Positions 35,794 to 49,209 are shown, numbered from the stretch's first letter. The stretch: 64,000 bases of DNA from Sanderia malayensis (GCA_013076295.1 RQOL01000359.1:17418-81417); one strand, 5' to 3'. A program made the numbers and translations. The notes: generated by a model from the sequence alone, not told the origin.

Positions 35794-36989
35794 CATATTA
35801 ATCAGTAAAACCAATAAAGTATCACACTCACTAACATATACTTTCTTGAGGCCAAAATTGACAACTCCGCTTATGTTTCATAGCTTTTTATAATTAATGT
35901 TTTCACAAAGAGTGTTTAATGCTATAGCCACATGTTGCAGTCGCTTCTTTTCACTTCGTGGCTGCCTTCTTTGCCTTACCAACAGCCAAGCCCAATACTC
36001 CTATGAAACTCCTTTCACCATGCAATTCCCATCCCATTGATGATGAGTATGAAGTACTTTTGCTTTGGTTATCCACGGTAACAGGTGCTTATCCTTATGT
36101 TCTATATGATTCAAACTAATGTAAAGCCAATCCCAGCTGTAGATATCTTTGTACTTACTTGATTTAATTTAATAAAGCTTTTTCATGGCAAATGCATTAC
36201 ATGATCTGTTTTGTCTGTAATGTCATACTGAACAATATTGATTTCTTTATTTCTTTTTATATTGAGATACATTGAATCAACATGAAAGGAAAATTAAACT
36301 CCACAGATTCTCTCTTTATTTAACATTAATATTAAGGAAAGGAAACTATTGTTACTTGAGTCAAACTTACTTTTTGCTATCAGGGCTTTTAATATATTCT
36401 AAATAATACGTTACGATACAGTGAAAAAAGTCCCAATTGTTATTCCAGTTAAACAAACTCCCTAATTATGAAAGAGCAATTTTTCGCTATCAACTTATTC
36501 AGCTCCCAAGGGCTATCTTATCCAAATCCAATTATTTTTTACCATCGATAGTAATAAACCAACATGTTAAATACAATATAATTTGTCTCTTTCACTTTGT
36601 AGATCTACTGATGTACATCATTGTACAAATGCAAGTATTGGAGATTTCATACCTATTGATTGTCAAAGTCCAATGCATCCGTATCATCTTATCATGGAAA
36701 CAAAACCATACCTCTGTAAGTCAACATTAATTTAAATTCTGGATGCTCATCATAGATGTTCCTTTAATGTTTGCATTAGGTTGAGAAAGTACCACAGCCA
36801 AGTGTCAACACATGCACTCAACTAATAGCAGGCTAATTGTTGTTGTCCCTACAACATAACAAACTTTCATCTTGCATCTTATCTATTATACCATCAGTAC
36901 GAGGCTTAACTGATGAAAACGAGGATTTTCAAATGAAAAACGAGGCTGATCGCTAAAACTATTTCCATGCATGTTAAACACTACAATCG

Positions 36990-37298
36990 TGACAATAGAT
37001 AGACAGGGGAGCGGGGAGAGCCAAACCACTACGTGGGGTGGGAAAGGGCATGAGCGTTAGCGAATGCAGCGCACGAAGTGCGCCAACCACATTAAACTTT
37101 TTTACTTGAGGGACTCTAGGAAGCGAGCGTAGCGAGCGCCCCCGGCTAGTCTATATTTACTATTCTACGATCACACGTGACCCGCCGACTCTAAACAATG
37201 TCCATTGTCTACGGAACAATCGACGTTCGACCGAACAATGGGTTCAAAGGAATTTCGTTGTGATCAAAAAAGGCTTTTTTCCTGGGGGTCAATAAGGG
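36990..37298 (+). repeat. GC-rich core and start of R2, unit B
   Basis: Contains the GACAATAGATAGACAGGGGAG lead, the GGGCATGAGCGTTAGCGAATG core, the GCGCAC-GAA-GTGCGC hairpin, CACACGTGACCC and the first part of R2, cut by the assembly gap. Confidence 0.85.
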
Positions 37299-37398
37299 NN
37301 NNNNNNNNNNNNNNNNNNNNNNNNNNNNNNNNNNNNNNNNNNNNNNNNNNNNNNNNNNNNNNNNNNNNNNNNNNNNNNNNNNNNNNNNNNNNNNNNNN
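37299..37398. other. Assembly gap, 100 N
   Basis: Exactly 100 N, a typical placeholder for a gap of unknown size. By comparison with A and C it hides the rest of R2, R1 and the minisatellite. Confidence 0.99.
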
Positions 37399-39207
37399 AT
37401 GTATATATATTTATGTATAGTATCTATAGTAAGTATGTTAATATTAATATGCAGTGCTTCTATTTCTAACTTTTGTAATTCATTAAAAAAAAAACTGCAA
37501 AACAGACACTGTCCTTCTTTTTCAACAAATGATCTTCAATTAACAAATCTTAAAATGAACTCACCTAACTATAATAATGTTCACAAGGAATGACAACAAA
37601 CATTCACTTTATGTCTGGGCTCCTGAAAAACAACAAGAAATAATGTAATCTACTTTATAGCATGTTGGCTCATCTCAGTTCTTTTCATGTGGCCTCAAGT
37701 CTATAAATGTAAGTCATTTATTGTAACTGCAAATCATTAATTACTTCCACCTCATGTATTCACCCACTCAAACAACGTATAAAACGTTCTTACCTTTGGT
37801 CAACCTTCCATGGCCTAATCTTATTATTGGTATCTTTACCAACAGCAATATTTCTGAAGATATAACAGATCACCAAAAATAAAATCAATGTACTTCATTC
37901 TCCATGTGTCCGTGGTGGAACATGTTTTTCCTGTTGTTGTGATCAACAACCTTCACCATCAAAATCCCCACAACGGCATGGTGAGAAATAATCTATTTCT
38001 AGATATCTTGCATAATAAAGTCCACCAAATTATTTCTTCTTATACTTAGAGATCGACAAAACAGGATGAATCATCATAATCATAATAATAACAACAACGA
38101 GGCACGCCGCCGAATAGAGGCCACAAAACTTTCAAATTGGCGCAAATTTAAAATAGCAATTGCGTGTTTACTTTCTTGCTACAGCAATTGTAAAATTTTT
38201 GTTCAACATCTAACGTTGTTAGAAATTGGAAGAAAATAATAATTATCTATATATTGAGAAAAAATCTTACAAAGATTGTTTTACTTTGTTATTGGTAAGT
38301 TGAATGTTGAAATTTACCTTTCCTAAACAATCCATATTTACACCAACAGCATCTTCTTTAAAGCCAGGTTGTCTTTCATTGCATCGCAATGCACTGTCTT
38401 TTTTACCGTTTCTGTCATCTGGTTTTTAGCGTTTCGGTCATCTGGCTTCTGGGTTAATATCCAGCCAGTTTTGTTGTAAAGTAAAGTAAAGTAAAGTGAA
38501 GTTTTTTTATAAAGTAAGTATTTCACTCCTTCACTTCAGCATGACATTTTATTCTTATTTCAATCAACACAATAATATACAAGTTAAACATGTTAAACAT
38601 TCCTTAGTATTAATGGCAACTTTCTTTTTACAAGATAATAAATTCATCCAAATCATTTTTCTTCTTTTCTAAAAACAGGGTTTCAAGAAATTTGATTCCT
38701 CAAAATATTTGGTGAGTGTCATAACAATTGTTGTTATACAAAACCCATTTTAGTTAATGTTTAAATGCCTCACCCTGTAATGTACATTGATCTCCCAAAT
38801 CTGAAGCTTAACTACTTAGCTGAACAATCACAACAATTTCTTATCAATAAAAAGCAAATTAACTGCATAATGCAAATAAAATCTAGCCTTCACAAACACA
38901 TCAAATGGATGATTAACTTTTCCAATTTATACATTATCGCAACTGTTTTCCTTTTAGTTCTTGAAGAACACAATAGAAAGAGTGATGTAGGTCATAAGAT
39001 AAAGGGCTCCAATATTTTTATTTGCGAACTTTAAATAACCAATAATTTAATTCCACGATCAAGAGTAATTTCAAACATTTCTTACAATTATGCTTTAAAT
39101 TATTTATTTTATCTTGCAGCTCACGAAAAAACAACAAAACCCATCCACTTGCTCACAAAAATCACTCTTATTTCAAATATTATCATTTTCACTTAAATTG
39201 GGTTGCA
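37399..39207. other. 5' flank of Helitron C, no gene seen
   Basis: Begins with the tail of a minisatellite/ATGT tract and then repeats the 24091-25998 flank, including the possible leader exon ending TCAAAATATTTG at about 38711. Confidence 0.55.
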
Positions 39208-39214
39208 TATAAAA
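39208..39214 (+). promoter_or_regulatory. TATA-like box 43 bp before Helitron C start codon
   Basis: Same TATAAAA and same spacing as in B and D. Confidence 0.4.
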
Positions 39215-39250
39215 CACATTTTTTTCTTTTTTTATATCTTCTCTCGCAAA

Positions 39251-40183
39251 ATGCCAAAAAAATCCAGAAAAAGCATCACCAGCTCAAGGCGCTGCGATCA
39301 AGTAAGGAAAGCAAATTGCCGAAGTCGTGAAAATAACCAACAGCCTAATCCTGCTGATTTACTACCCGATAATACGGTACAGGGAGCAGTGAATGATCTT
39401 CACCAGTTGCAGCAAGAATACCCTCAGCAACCAGCCCCAGAATATCAACCAGTCCCAGTTCATTATCCACAGATGCAAGCACTGTATGTGCCATGGCAAC
39501 TACCTGCGATGCTTCCCCACTATGGACTAATAGCAGTACCGCAACCAATAAACATTGGCTTACAATATCCTGCACCACTGGCCCCTCAACTTCAGGTACA
39601 CAACTCAATAATTTCTGCTAAACTTTTCCAATCACGTCAACCATATATTATACAGCTTTTTGTAATTAAAAACTATCAAAATTAAATCAGTTATTATATC
39701 AACCAAATTATCAATATTTTTCCATCTGCAGGTACCGCAGATGTTGCAACCACCCCTTCTGAATCGTAATCATGAAGGTCCAGCAGCAATACAAATGGCA
39801 GATGTGGAGATGCTTAATGTAAATCAAGCTCAAAATGACAATGAGGTAAAAGAAAATTGTTAACAAAAGCTAATTACAGTTAGGCAACTCCATTTTCCAT
39901 AACCCAAATCCCTCATGCAATTTCCCTACTTGAGACATGTATAATTATAAGTTCCCATGTATATTTATATCAATTTACATAATCGCACAGTAATGACAAT
40001 AAAATTTCTATTAACTAATGACTAAAATAACTAATTTAATTTAATTTTCATTATTAACAGATGCGGCCAATGCAGATGCAACCCCAAACACATATTGAAA
40101 ATGAAAATAATGAAATTGAAAGGCCAGCACAACCTGATGAAATCAACGTGGAACAACACATTCCAATTCCACATGATAATCAG
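39251..40183 (+). other. Helitron C exons 1-3: basic then Gln/Pro-rich N-terminus
   Basis: Three phase-0 exons. Residues 1-30 are rich in Lys and Arg (KKSRK, SSRRCDQVRK), a likely nuclear signal. The rest is low-complexity Gln/Pro/Asn. Relative to B, exon 1 keeps 23 more codons (PQQPAPEYQPVPVHYPQ region) and its first 27 codons are very different, although flanks match. Confidence 0.8.
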
Positions 40184-40353
40184 GTAAAAAGGACTACCAA
40201 CACAATTGGCTTAAAATACACCAGTCAATCTCCATAGTGCCATGTCAGGAAATTATTTTACTCTCTAAATAGACATATCTTCACAAGTTTCAGTTATATG
40301 CATTTCAAAACACATTATTGAATTATACTAACTTAGATTGCATTGCATTTCAG

Positions 40354-40876
40354 GATCCACAAATATTGCCTGCTGCTGTGGAATTGCAACCCAACCTTGA
40401 AAATGAGAATGAAGAAAATCAAATAGCGGTACAACCACAAGAAGTTGAAATGCATGACGAAATCCAACCACAACACCAAGATGATGTCCCCCAACCCATC
40501 GAACATCAAGAAAGGGAAGTAAATCAACCTATTCTTGAAATTCCTCAATTCTCCCCAATGCCTCATCATCTTGGGAAAATGACCAGAACATGTATTCACT
40601 GTGAAGCGAAGTACTTCCGAGAGGAACTCAACTCAAAAAAGCAATACAACAAATGTTGTATGGGAGGATTAATAACTCTTGATCCCATTCAACCACCCCT
40701 GGCAAATGTGATGCATTTATACACTGGAACTACTGAGGAATCTAAATATTTTCTCAAAAATTTCCCTAGATACAATTCGCTAATGGCGATGGCATCCTGG
40801 ACAGCTAACGTTGTAAGACACGCTAATGCAAGACCACCAGTCATCACCATCCATGGAAACGCATACCATATGACAG
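40354..40876 (+). other. Helitron C exon 4: zinc-finger-like region
   Basis: After an acidic Gln-rich stretch comes CIHCEAKYF, then KCCMGG, PPLANVMHLYTG and RYNSLMAMASW. This C-x2-C ... CC-x-G arrangement with the following YNS-x-A-x-AS pattern is the usual N-terminal zinc-finger-like part of Helitron Rep proteins. It ends with a phase-1 donor (ACAG before GTAGAT). Missing in B; the D copy is cut by the window end at CIHC. Confidence 0.8.
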
Positions 40877-41185
40877 GTAGATAGAACATCCGCCTCTTAC
40901 CTCTTATATTATGCTACATTTTCATATAATAGCTTCACGTGATGAAACGGATGTTGACAGAACGCTCAAGTCCTTTCCCGCCCAATCTACAATGGATTAG
41001 CTCTCTACTATCCTTGCCTTGATATTAAGAGTTACCAACAGCAATATTTCTGAACATATAACAGATCACAAAAAATAAGAAAATCAAGGCGCTTTTTGAT
41101 GCTTACATAACAAAACACTTGCTGCATTGAAAATTACAGTCGATATAACGAAGTACAATTTACAATGTTTATTTGAATACAACAG

Positions 41186-42369
41186 GGGTAACTGAAACCG
41201 ACAGGTCCCGAAAATATGCAGAATTATACATTATGGTCACCCAACAAGCACTGCAAGAACGCCAGAACACAGCCAGAGAACGAAACTTGGACTTAGACAT
41301 GGTGGCGCTGCTGCAAAACGAATTGATGGCAGTAAATCGATTTGCTCAACATTTTAAAACAATGGGAGAGGTACTGGAAGAGCAAAGGCAGCAAGCCATT
41401 GCCAATGATCAGCCACTTCCCACATTCAAGATGATTATTACCGGTCGCCCAGAACAAGATCGAAGATATGATAATCCTACTGCCAGAGAAATTGCAGCAG
41501 TCTACACTACACGCAATGGCGGTGCTCCTAATCCCGAGGATAGAGAGCTTCAAATTCGAACAAGGCGTGGTAATCTTATGAAGATTAATGCCATAGATCC
41601 TGTTGCGGATCCTCTAACCTATCCATTGTTGTTCTTTCAGGGTGATCGTGGATACAGCGTGGACCTTCAACGTCTACCTACACGTGAAGGACAAGGCCAG
41701 CAAAATGCTAATCGTAACCACCGCACCAAACTTACAATCGCCGAATATTATTCGTACCGAATACAAGTCAGAAATCAACTGTCCACCATCCACAGGGCAA
41801 CACTTCTCTTTCAACAATATTTGGTGGATGCATACACCAAAATAGAAGGAAACAAGCTCAACTGGATTTTGAACAATCAACGGCAATTACGTGGTGACAG
41901 TTATCGAGGCCTGATGGATCACCTGAACAGAAGGGCTGAAATCGAAAATCAAATGGCCAGGGCAAACAATCCCAACGAACCCCTTCATATTGATGTCGGA
42001 CGTGTTGTCATACTTCCCTCATCTTTTTCAGGCAGTCAACGAAATATGTACCAGAACTTTCAAGATGCAATGACCATCGTAAGAAAGTATGGCAAGCCTG
42101 ACATCTTCCTAACCATGACGGCCAATCCCAAGTGGAAGGAGATTTCAGAAAACATTCTACCACACCAGAAATCGAATGACCGGCCTGACATCGTCACACG
42201 AGTATTTCAACAGAAACTACAAGAACTACTGGAAGATGTCCTTCACAAGCACATTCTCGGACACACTATTGCACATGTATATGTCATCAAATTTCAGAAG
42301 AGAGGACTACCACACGCTCACATGATTCTGTTCCTCTCCGAGGCTCATAGACCACGAACACCTGAAGAG
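41186..42369 (+). other. Helitron C exon 5: Rep (HUH) nuclease, first part
   Basis: Reads RKYAELYIM, RRGNLMKINAIDPVADPLTYP, LLFFQGDRGY, then VILPSSFSGSQRNMYQNFQDAM, PDIFLTMTANPKWKEI, and the metal-binding HUH motif RGLPHAHMIL (HAH codons 42313-42321). These are the classical Helitron Rep motifs in order. The reading frame is open throughout and ends at a phase-0 donor (GAG before GTAACA). Confidence 0.92.
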
Positions 42370-42529
42370 GTAACATCTGCAGCAATAATCTATTATAGAG
42401 TAAAAGATAGATTTATTATACATTTATTATTGAGTATGAAATATTATCATCAGTTGTATTGCTTAGTAAAAACACAGTGCATTTTGATGTGTAGAACTTA
42501 CATGTGATATTTTTCCTCGAAACCTACAG

Positions 42530-43773
42530 ATAGATCGACTCATATCAGCTGAAATTCCGGACCCACGGGATGCAAGATATCACAAGTTAGTACTGAAGCA
42601 CATGACACATGGACCATGCGGTGATATAAACCCCGGATGTGTTTGCATGGAGAATAACAAATGCAAGAAACGATTTCCGAAAGATCGCACTGCCGAAACA
42701 CAAGTCAATGCGAATGGTTATCCACTCTACAGACGACGCTGTCGTCACCCAGTTAATCTGGAAGATCGACTTCTAGATGATACATGGGTTGTGCCACATA
42801 ATCGCCATCTTCTACTCAAGTATCAGTGTCACATTAATCTGGAAATATGTAGCACTGTGAAGTCCGTGAAATATATTTTCAAATATATTCATAAAGGACA
42901 AGATATGGCACACGTGGAAATTCTTCAAGGACAGCAGCAACAAGTACCTCAAGATATTGAGCACAATGAAGTACGCCAATACATCAACGCCCGGTATATT
43001 GGACCTCATGAAGCTGTTCATAGAATATTCCAATTTGCCATGCACGAGAAAAGTCACACTATCAAACGTCTGCATGTTCATCTACCTGATCAGCAGACCG
43101 TATACTTTCAGGATAATGGCCGTGTCGAACAATTACAAAACATCAATGAAAAAACCACACTGACGTCTTGGTTTGAATTGAATGCACAAGACCCGGCTGC
43201 ACGCACGGATTCCTGAACACTATGTTTTCAACGAGCGCACCAAAACATGGAAAGCAAGACAGCGGAGAACACTGCCTGTCATAGGCAGAATATATCAAGT
43301 TCACCCACGACCATGTGAGCAAAGGTTCGCACTGAGACTATTGCTTCTCCATAAACGGGGTGCCACGTCGTTTGAAGATCTTCGTACGATAGAAGGAAAC
43401 CTATGCAATTCCTTCAAATACGCTGCTTTAGCTCTAGGTCTGTTGGAGGATGATGCTGAAATAATACGCTGTTTGGAGGAGGCAGTTATTTTCAACATGC
43501 CAGTACAACTGAGACAGTTGTTTGCAACATTACTCCTTTTTCAAACACCTTCAGATATCGCAGCACTCTTCAACATGTTCCAAGAAGCATTGAGTGAAGA
43601 CTTTGTACGACGTGATCAAGTCAATCATCCGGATATGGCCATCGCTTTTGAAGACCGACACATGTATCAATGTCTACATGACATTGACGAAAATTTGAAA
43701 GTACATGGTCAATCGATCACTAATTATGCTGACCTTCCTCAACTTCCAGCCGACTATGTCATTCCTGAACGAG
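42530..43773 (+). other. Helitron C exon 6: two-tyrosine motif and linker, frameshifted
   Basis: Starts IDRLISAEIPDP, then MTHGPCGDINPGC and the catalytic KYIFKYIHKG with tyrosine codons at 42872-42874 and 42884-42886. At about 43204 a 14-base deletion relative to B breaks the frame. The following frame gives EHYVFNERTKTWKARQR and the linker up to the phase-1 donor at 43774. Confidence 0.9.
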
Positions 43774-43929
43774 GTACTAATGTGTTATTTTCAAATATGT
43801 ACTGTATTAGTAACAATATAATAATTTATCCTAAGATCGTGCAAACAAGGGCATTTACGTATTTTTGCACATTGATTCTCCTGGCTTTCTTTCCAATTTC
43901 ATTGCAATATATTTCACTTATTATTACAG

Positions 43930-44960
43930 AGGAAGATGACATGGATGTTGGCAATGCCAGAGAGGAAGGAGAACGAATGCTGGCCACATTGAACCCTGAA
44001 CAGCGAGCAATAAACACGGGAATCACTGATGCTATCAACGCGCAATCCGAACAGAACTGTCACTTTGTTGACGGGCCGGCTGAAACCGGGAAAACTTTCC
44101 TTTGCAACACGTTGGTTCACAATCTGCAAGCCAATGGACATAAAGTTCAGTGCATGGCGTGGTCAGGAATTGCTGCAACACTGCTCATAAATGGTAGAAC
44201 TTCACATCCTACCTTTCAAATTCCTATACCACTTCAAGCTGAATCAACGTGTAATGTCAAGAGACAGAACAGGAGAGCACAGGTATTGCGCGAAACTACC
44301 CTATTCATATGGGATGAAGCTTCCATGATTCCCGCATTTGCATTACAAGCAATCGACCGACTGCTTCGAGACATTACACATGTCGACAGACCATTTGGTG
44401 GCAAGTTCATGCTACTTGGTGGTGACTTCAGACAGGTTCTACCTGTCGTCACGAAAGCAGGAAGGGAAAGAATTGTAGCAGAGACTCTAAAATCACACCA
44501 GATCATTGATCTATGGACAAAGTTTCAGCAGCATCGTTTACACACCAACATGAGAGCCGTTCAAGATGATTCATACCGTGAATTCTCAGAATGGCTTCTC
44601 AGACTTGGCAACAAGCAAGAAGCACACGATGCACTGGACAATGTAATTCTGCCACAGCAGATATGCACTTCGTCTAAAGAAGACATGCTGAACTTTATTT
44701 TTCCCAGGCCGAAAACACCAGATTCACACCTAATGATGGATCCTGTAACAATGTCTGAACGCTGTTGTCTGACTCCGAAGAACGACTTATCACATCAAGT
44801 AAACGACTTAATTCTGGACAGACTTCAAACAGCCGAAAGAACTTACTACAGCACAGACAGTGTTCTCACAGACGATCCAGATGAGGAAGAGGCCTACCCC
44901 ATTGAATTTCTCAACCAACTCACTCCGAATGGAATGCCGTTGCACAGACTTAAACTCAAG
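43930..44960 (+). other. Helitron C exon 7: Pif1 helicase, altered Walker A
   Basis: Helicase motifs II (WDEASM), III (GGDFRQVLPV) and the HRLHTNMRA segment match A and B. Motif I reads GPAETGKTFLCNT instead of GPAGTGKTFLYNT. The Gly-to-Glu change falls in the phosphate loop and would be expected to impair ATP binding. Confidence 0.92.
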
Positions 44961-45066
44961 GTAGGAAGAGTACAATCTTTCATCCTATTAACATTAAATT
45001 ATTATGTGCAAAGGTAGTGCACCATGAAAAAGCCGTCATTAATCACAATAATATTCATTGCATTAG

Positions 45067-45486
45067 GTTGGTGCAACTATCATTCTTCTGCGAAATCTCA
45101 ATCCAAAGAAAGGTCATTGCAACGGAACAAGACTCTTAGTTCGGCATCTCCGACGTCACGTGATCACGGCAGAGATCATTACGAAGGAGCACAGAGGACA
45201 ACGGGTCATGATTCCCAAGTTCACAGTCTCCACTCAGGACACGGAAATGCCGTTCAAAATGAAACGCCGACAGTTTCCAGTCAGACTTGCATACTGCTTG
45301 ACAATCAACAAGGCACAGGGGCAATCCCTGAGGTATGTTGGTTTGTACTTACCTTAGCCCGTGTTCACACATGGTCAGTTATATGTGACCATGTCAAGAG
45401 CAACATCATTTAACGGGCTAAAAGTATTCCTCCCAGAGGAAACACACAGGATAACAAAGAACATTGTTTTCCAAGAAGTCCTGTAA
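45067..45486 (+). other. Helitron C exon 8: helicase motifs V-VI with premature stop
   Basis: Reads NLNPKKGHCNGTRL, LTINKAQGQSLRYVG, then LYLP followed by TAG (45355-45357) where A and B have GAG. The lost part contains the HGQLYV-x-MSRAT motif, which in this copy also has Ala changed to Thr. Confidence 0.92.
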
Positions 45487-48400
45487 AGGCTTCATCCTAG
45501 AGCGACCATTTGCACAGTTGCTCTACAGAGGGCTGCCTACCAAAACGCACATACACACATTCAAGGGTACGGGTATTGTGTGTCAACGCAGATCACGTCG
45601 CACATAAGTGTGATGTACAGCCGTTACTGGCACCTTTCTAGAATGCATTCATTCTAGATAACACTGATCTGCGGAGACCAACTGGACATTACACCATCCA
45701 GATGTCCAGGGGTGACTGCACCACACACAGCAGTCGCACAGTCCTGAATCCTGCGTAGCGCCCGATTATTAAGAGTTATGCGTTGCCATTTTCTCCGATA
45801 TTGCCTATGGGAAAGTGGATTTCCTTACTCTGTGAAAACTGCAAGTTGTCCCTCAAGGATAGTTAATTTTTGCAAAATATCGCACTATCAATAACATCCC
45901 TCCCCTCTCCTTTTAATACATGAAAACTTGATCTAAAATCTATACAGGCCCCTTTAGTGTTTACTGTTATATACTTCCAAATTTCAATTGCACTTTTCAC
46001 CAACAAGGAAAACTCGAACAAAGGTTACTCCTTGACGCTGGTGTTCGAGCTTTTAACTTATGTAACCGGCAATCTTATTCTTTTTTTTGCTATGTACAAA
46101 CGTAATCCTCAAAACAAACGAACGCGGTTATTGAAAGAATACATTCAGGCCGTGGCAGAGATGTATGCTTACTGAGAGTGAAGTGCTATTGAAGAATCCA
46201 AATTAAGGTACTGTCATTTTGCTAAAGACGTCGCTTAACCAATCAATTTTGCAACCTGAACTACGGATTGTATGTATCAACTTTTATGGATATTGACCAT
46301 TCACCAATTTTAATAGTAGACTATATCATGACTCAACCCTTCGCATTCGTACTTCGCATACAATACAAATATCTATCCACGTCCTTTCAAAACATGTTTT
46401 TTGTACTGTATTGTATATCCTTCAGATCTTCCCCATTAATAATAAGGTTTTTAAATTAGCGATTTACGTTTTCAATAGAAGATTGCCAGGACTGTAATTT
46501 TGTCTATCGTTACAGTTTCAATATTTATATATTTGTGTATTTGACCCATGTAAATCTCCATTCAGTAATATCATAACAAAATTTATCGACTTCGTTTTTA
46601 AGTAGATGCATTTCTCCTAATATCATTGAAACGAGGCGAGACTTCTGTCTCCCATTTCATACGCCTTTGTGCTGTCTATGTATGATTTTCATCTATGTTA
46701 TGTCTCATCATCGCACTATTGTTGCCTGTCGGTTCAAAGTTTCTGTCTGCCACAAATGGCATCGAGTCGGATTTTGTTGCTGAACTCAATGAAATTATAC
46801 CTCATAAAGCCTTCCTGGCTCAAAGGAAACAGCTACCTTGCTGTTCACCAAAGGTAAGTCAGGTTCATTTTCATTTTGGACAATCAAACAATGGATATTT
46901 AGATATAAGCGAATTTGATACTGAAATGAGAGAAAATAAAGCTCATGTATACCCCTATTGACTTAAAGGAGACAACTACGCTGCTATGAATGAGAGGTGG
47001 ACAATGTATATTTTCATTTTCATCCCTTTCAAACTGATATGTTGTGTGGCAATTGCTTTGCTTAGGACATTTCTACTTTACTCACGGTTTACATAGAGTA
47101 GTTGGCTAGGCCAGAATTCTGGAAATTCTCCAATGAAATGTGCATTGCTCTACCAACATCTTCCTGGGGCTTTTATTTTCGTGAATATAGTTCCTAACCA
47201 ATTAATTGACTTTGTGCCTGCCTTCTTTGTTTTACAAGCAAAGCCCATTGATATCCCAACATGAACCTGCTTTCAATTTCTGTTTATCCAAAATGTTTAA
47301 TTGTTGTAATGTACATGAAGGAAACCAGTGAAAGTCAAGTTCAAGCCCTAGGAAAATTCCACACTTTATTTAGTTACCACCTTCCTCATTGCACTTGCAT
47401 TGTATATCTCTTTTGTCTACCACACTCATTAATATTCTTTTCCTATTTTTGTACAAATTCATTTAGTCAAAGGCAATGAAAAATTCAATCAATGGTTCAA
47501 AATGTTCTCTTCAAATTATTTCCCAAGTCAGGTATAATATTCAAGGTATGATGCTCTCTGTTCCATATGAATCAATTAATGCACCGTGCTTGAAAAACAC
47601 ACTGAATAAATAAAGGCTGAATAATATTTCTACATTGACTACAACTAAATGTTTTCTTAACGAATCACTTACAGTATTCTAAACCTGTAGGTACTTAATT
47701 CTTCCTCATTGTCACTTAATGATGTTCCTTATCAGGCAGATGTGTTATCGTAAACTCCGTAAACATTATTAATGCATTTTAATAATCTATATGTGCATAA
47801 ATATGTCTTTCTTATCTTAATTGAATATTGAGAGTCTTGCATGATAAGTTGTGATAGTTTCCCATTGTAGATATCTTTTTAGCCAGAACCTCATAGTGTA
47901 TGGTGTCTCCTCATTCATGAGGACACCTGTGAAAGTGCTTGACAAAGTATTTCTGTTTTTTTTTTAATCAACAACATTCTAATTGTATATAACATTGACA
48001 CTTGCTTATGTTTTCAGTATGTAGACACTGTATTACATGAACTGTACTACCATCTTACAATGTGTCCTATATCATAAAGAGCTTTCCCATACAATTAACA
48101 TGCAAGCACAGAAACTTATTGAATCCTCAGAACAATTACAACATAATGGCAACTCGAAGTTACAAACTTTTTTATAAGGAACCTACATGTATAAGGTAGA
48201 AAACTTAAGGAACGTTTACTACTAGAGGCCAAATCACTAAGCCATCTTTTCATTTTGAGTATATTAATATTTCCGCAAAATTTAAAATTAGGAAGCCGGT
48301 TCCATTGATTTTCAGTACTTTTACATTATTTGAAGCTTCTTCATGTGTTAACCTCTTATCCTTTCACACAGCAAAACGATGAATTTGAATGCTTTTCTTG

Positions 48401-49209
48401 CGTCTCTACTAATTATGTCCACCAAGACCAAATGCCAAAATTAAAATTAAAGACCTTTTACAACTACAAAGTGGTCAAAGGATCTCAAATAACGAACTTA
48501 AACAACTAGGCCCTCAGCTAGGTTCCTTATAAAAAAACGTGTATTCTCATCGCAATTGTAATTGCATAATTCCAAGTTTTGTTGCTCTTGAAAACTACAA
48601 TCACAATACAATCAATGCAGCATCACGTAATGTTCTGGAGCGAATACGCCGATTTCACGGGAATTTCCGCGTCCTAGCAACAACAATAGCGGCGCGAAAT
48701 TTAAAATTTCTCTTGCGTCATAGAGGACTTAGCGTGCGTAAAAAATTTTTTAAACTCACCACAACAAAAACAACAATTTACGTAAGTACATGTATTTTTA
48801 ATGTTGCTTTTACTTTCACATGAAAATACAGGCTATTTATAACTAAACAGCTTTAAAAAAGCTCAAAGTCCTATATTTTATGTCACAATTGCCATTGCAG
48901 TGGATATTATCACAATAACAATTTTATCCTTAACAGGTTCACTTCAAATACATAATTTTTGCAACTACTGCTACCGTAAGTTCATGTATTCAGTTCTGCG
49001 TTTTCTGCCTGCCTTTAGTCTCTCCTCTTCATTGTAAGAAAGATAATTATTATTCCTTATTTGCAGAAAATGAAAGTGTGTCATATTAATACATTAAAAG
49101 TATATATTATTGTAACATCAACAGAACTGTACAGGCAAATTCAAACAACCGATACCCTATTAACTCACCTTTCATTGAATGCCAATGACTAATTATATAT
49201 AGTTTTAAC
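45487..49209. other. 3' flank and long non-coding stretch of unit C
   Basis: Hairpins at 45637-45658 and 45682-45709 are kept (loop bases changed, stems not). Repeats the A stretch with about 300 bp missing near 47760, and a C-specific quasi-palindrome at 47902-47927. No supported gene. Confidence 0.6.

Larger units (their letters stand above)
34677..36980. other. Non-coding stretch of unit B after the small gene
   Basis: Related to 18410-19937 and 50042-52100 but more diverged. Contains a unit-specific hairpin (35544-35584) and a (TCTA)n run (35762-35793). No supported gene. Confidence 0.55.
39251..45486 (+). pseudogene. Helitron RepHel copy C: full-length layout, three disabling changes
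   Basis: Eight exons: 39251-39595, 39732-39845, 40061-40183, 40354-40876, 41186-42369, 42530-43773, 43930-44960, 45067-45486. Phases agree at every junction except that exon 6 is 14 bases short; adding the 14 bases that B has at this place restores phase. The ancestral protein would be about 1,660 residues. Order: basic N-terminus, Gln/Pro-rich region, zinc-finger-like region, HUH nuclease, Pif1 helicase. Damage: the 14-base deletion near 43204, a Gly-to-Glu change in Walker A (GPAETGKT, codon 44082-44084) and TAG at 45355-45357 in place of GAG. Element nuclease and helicase would act in nuclear rolling-circle transposition. Confidence 0.95.

Noticed and set aside
37205..37420. Frame across the N gap
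   Set aside because: A third of it is undefined sequence and the rest is the R2 repeat.
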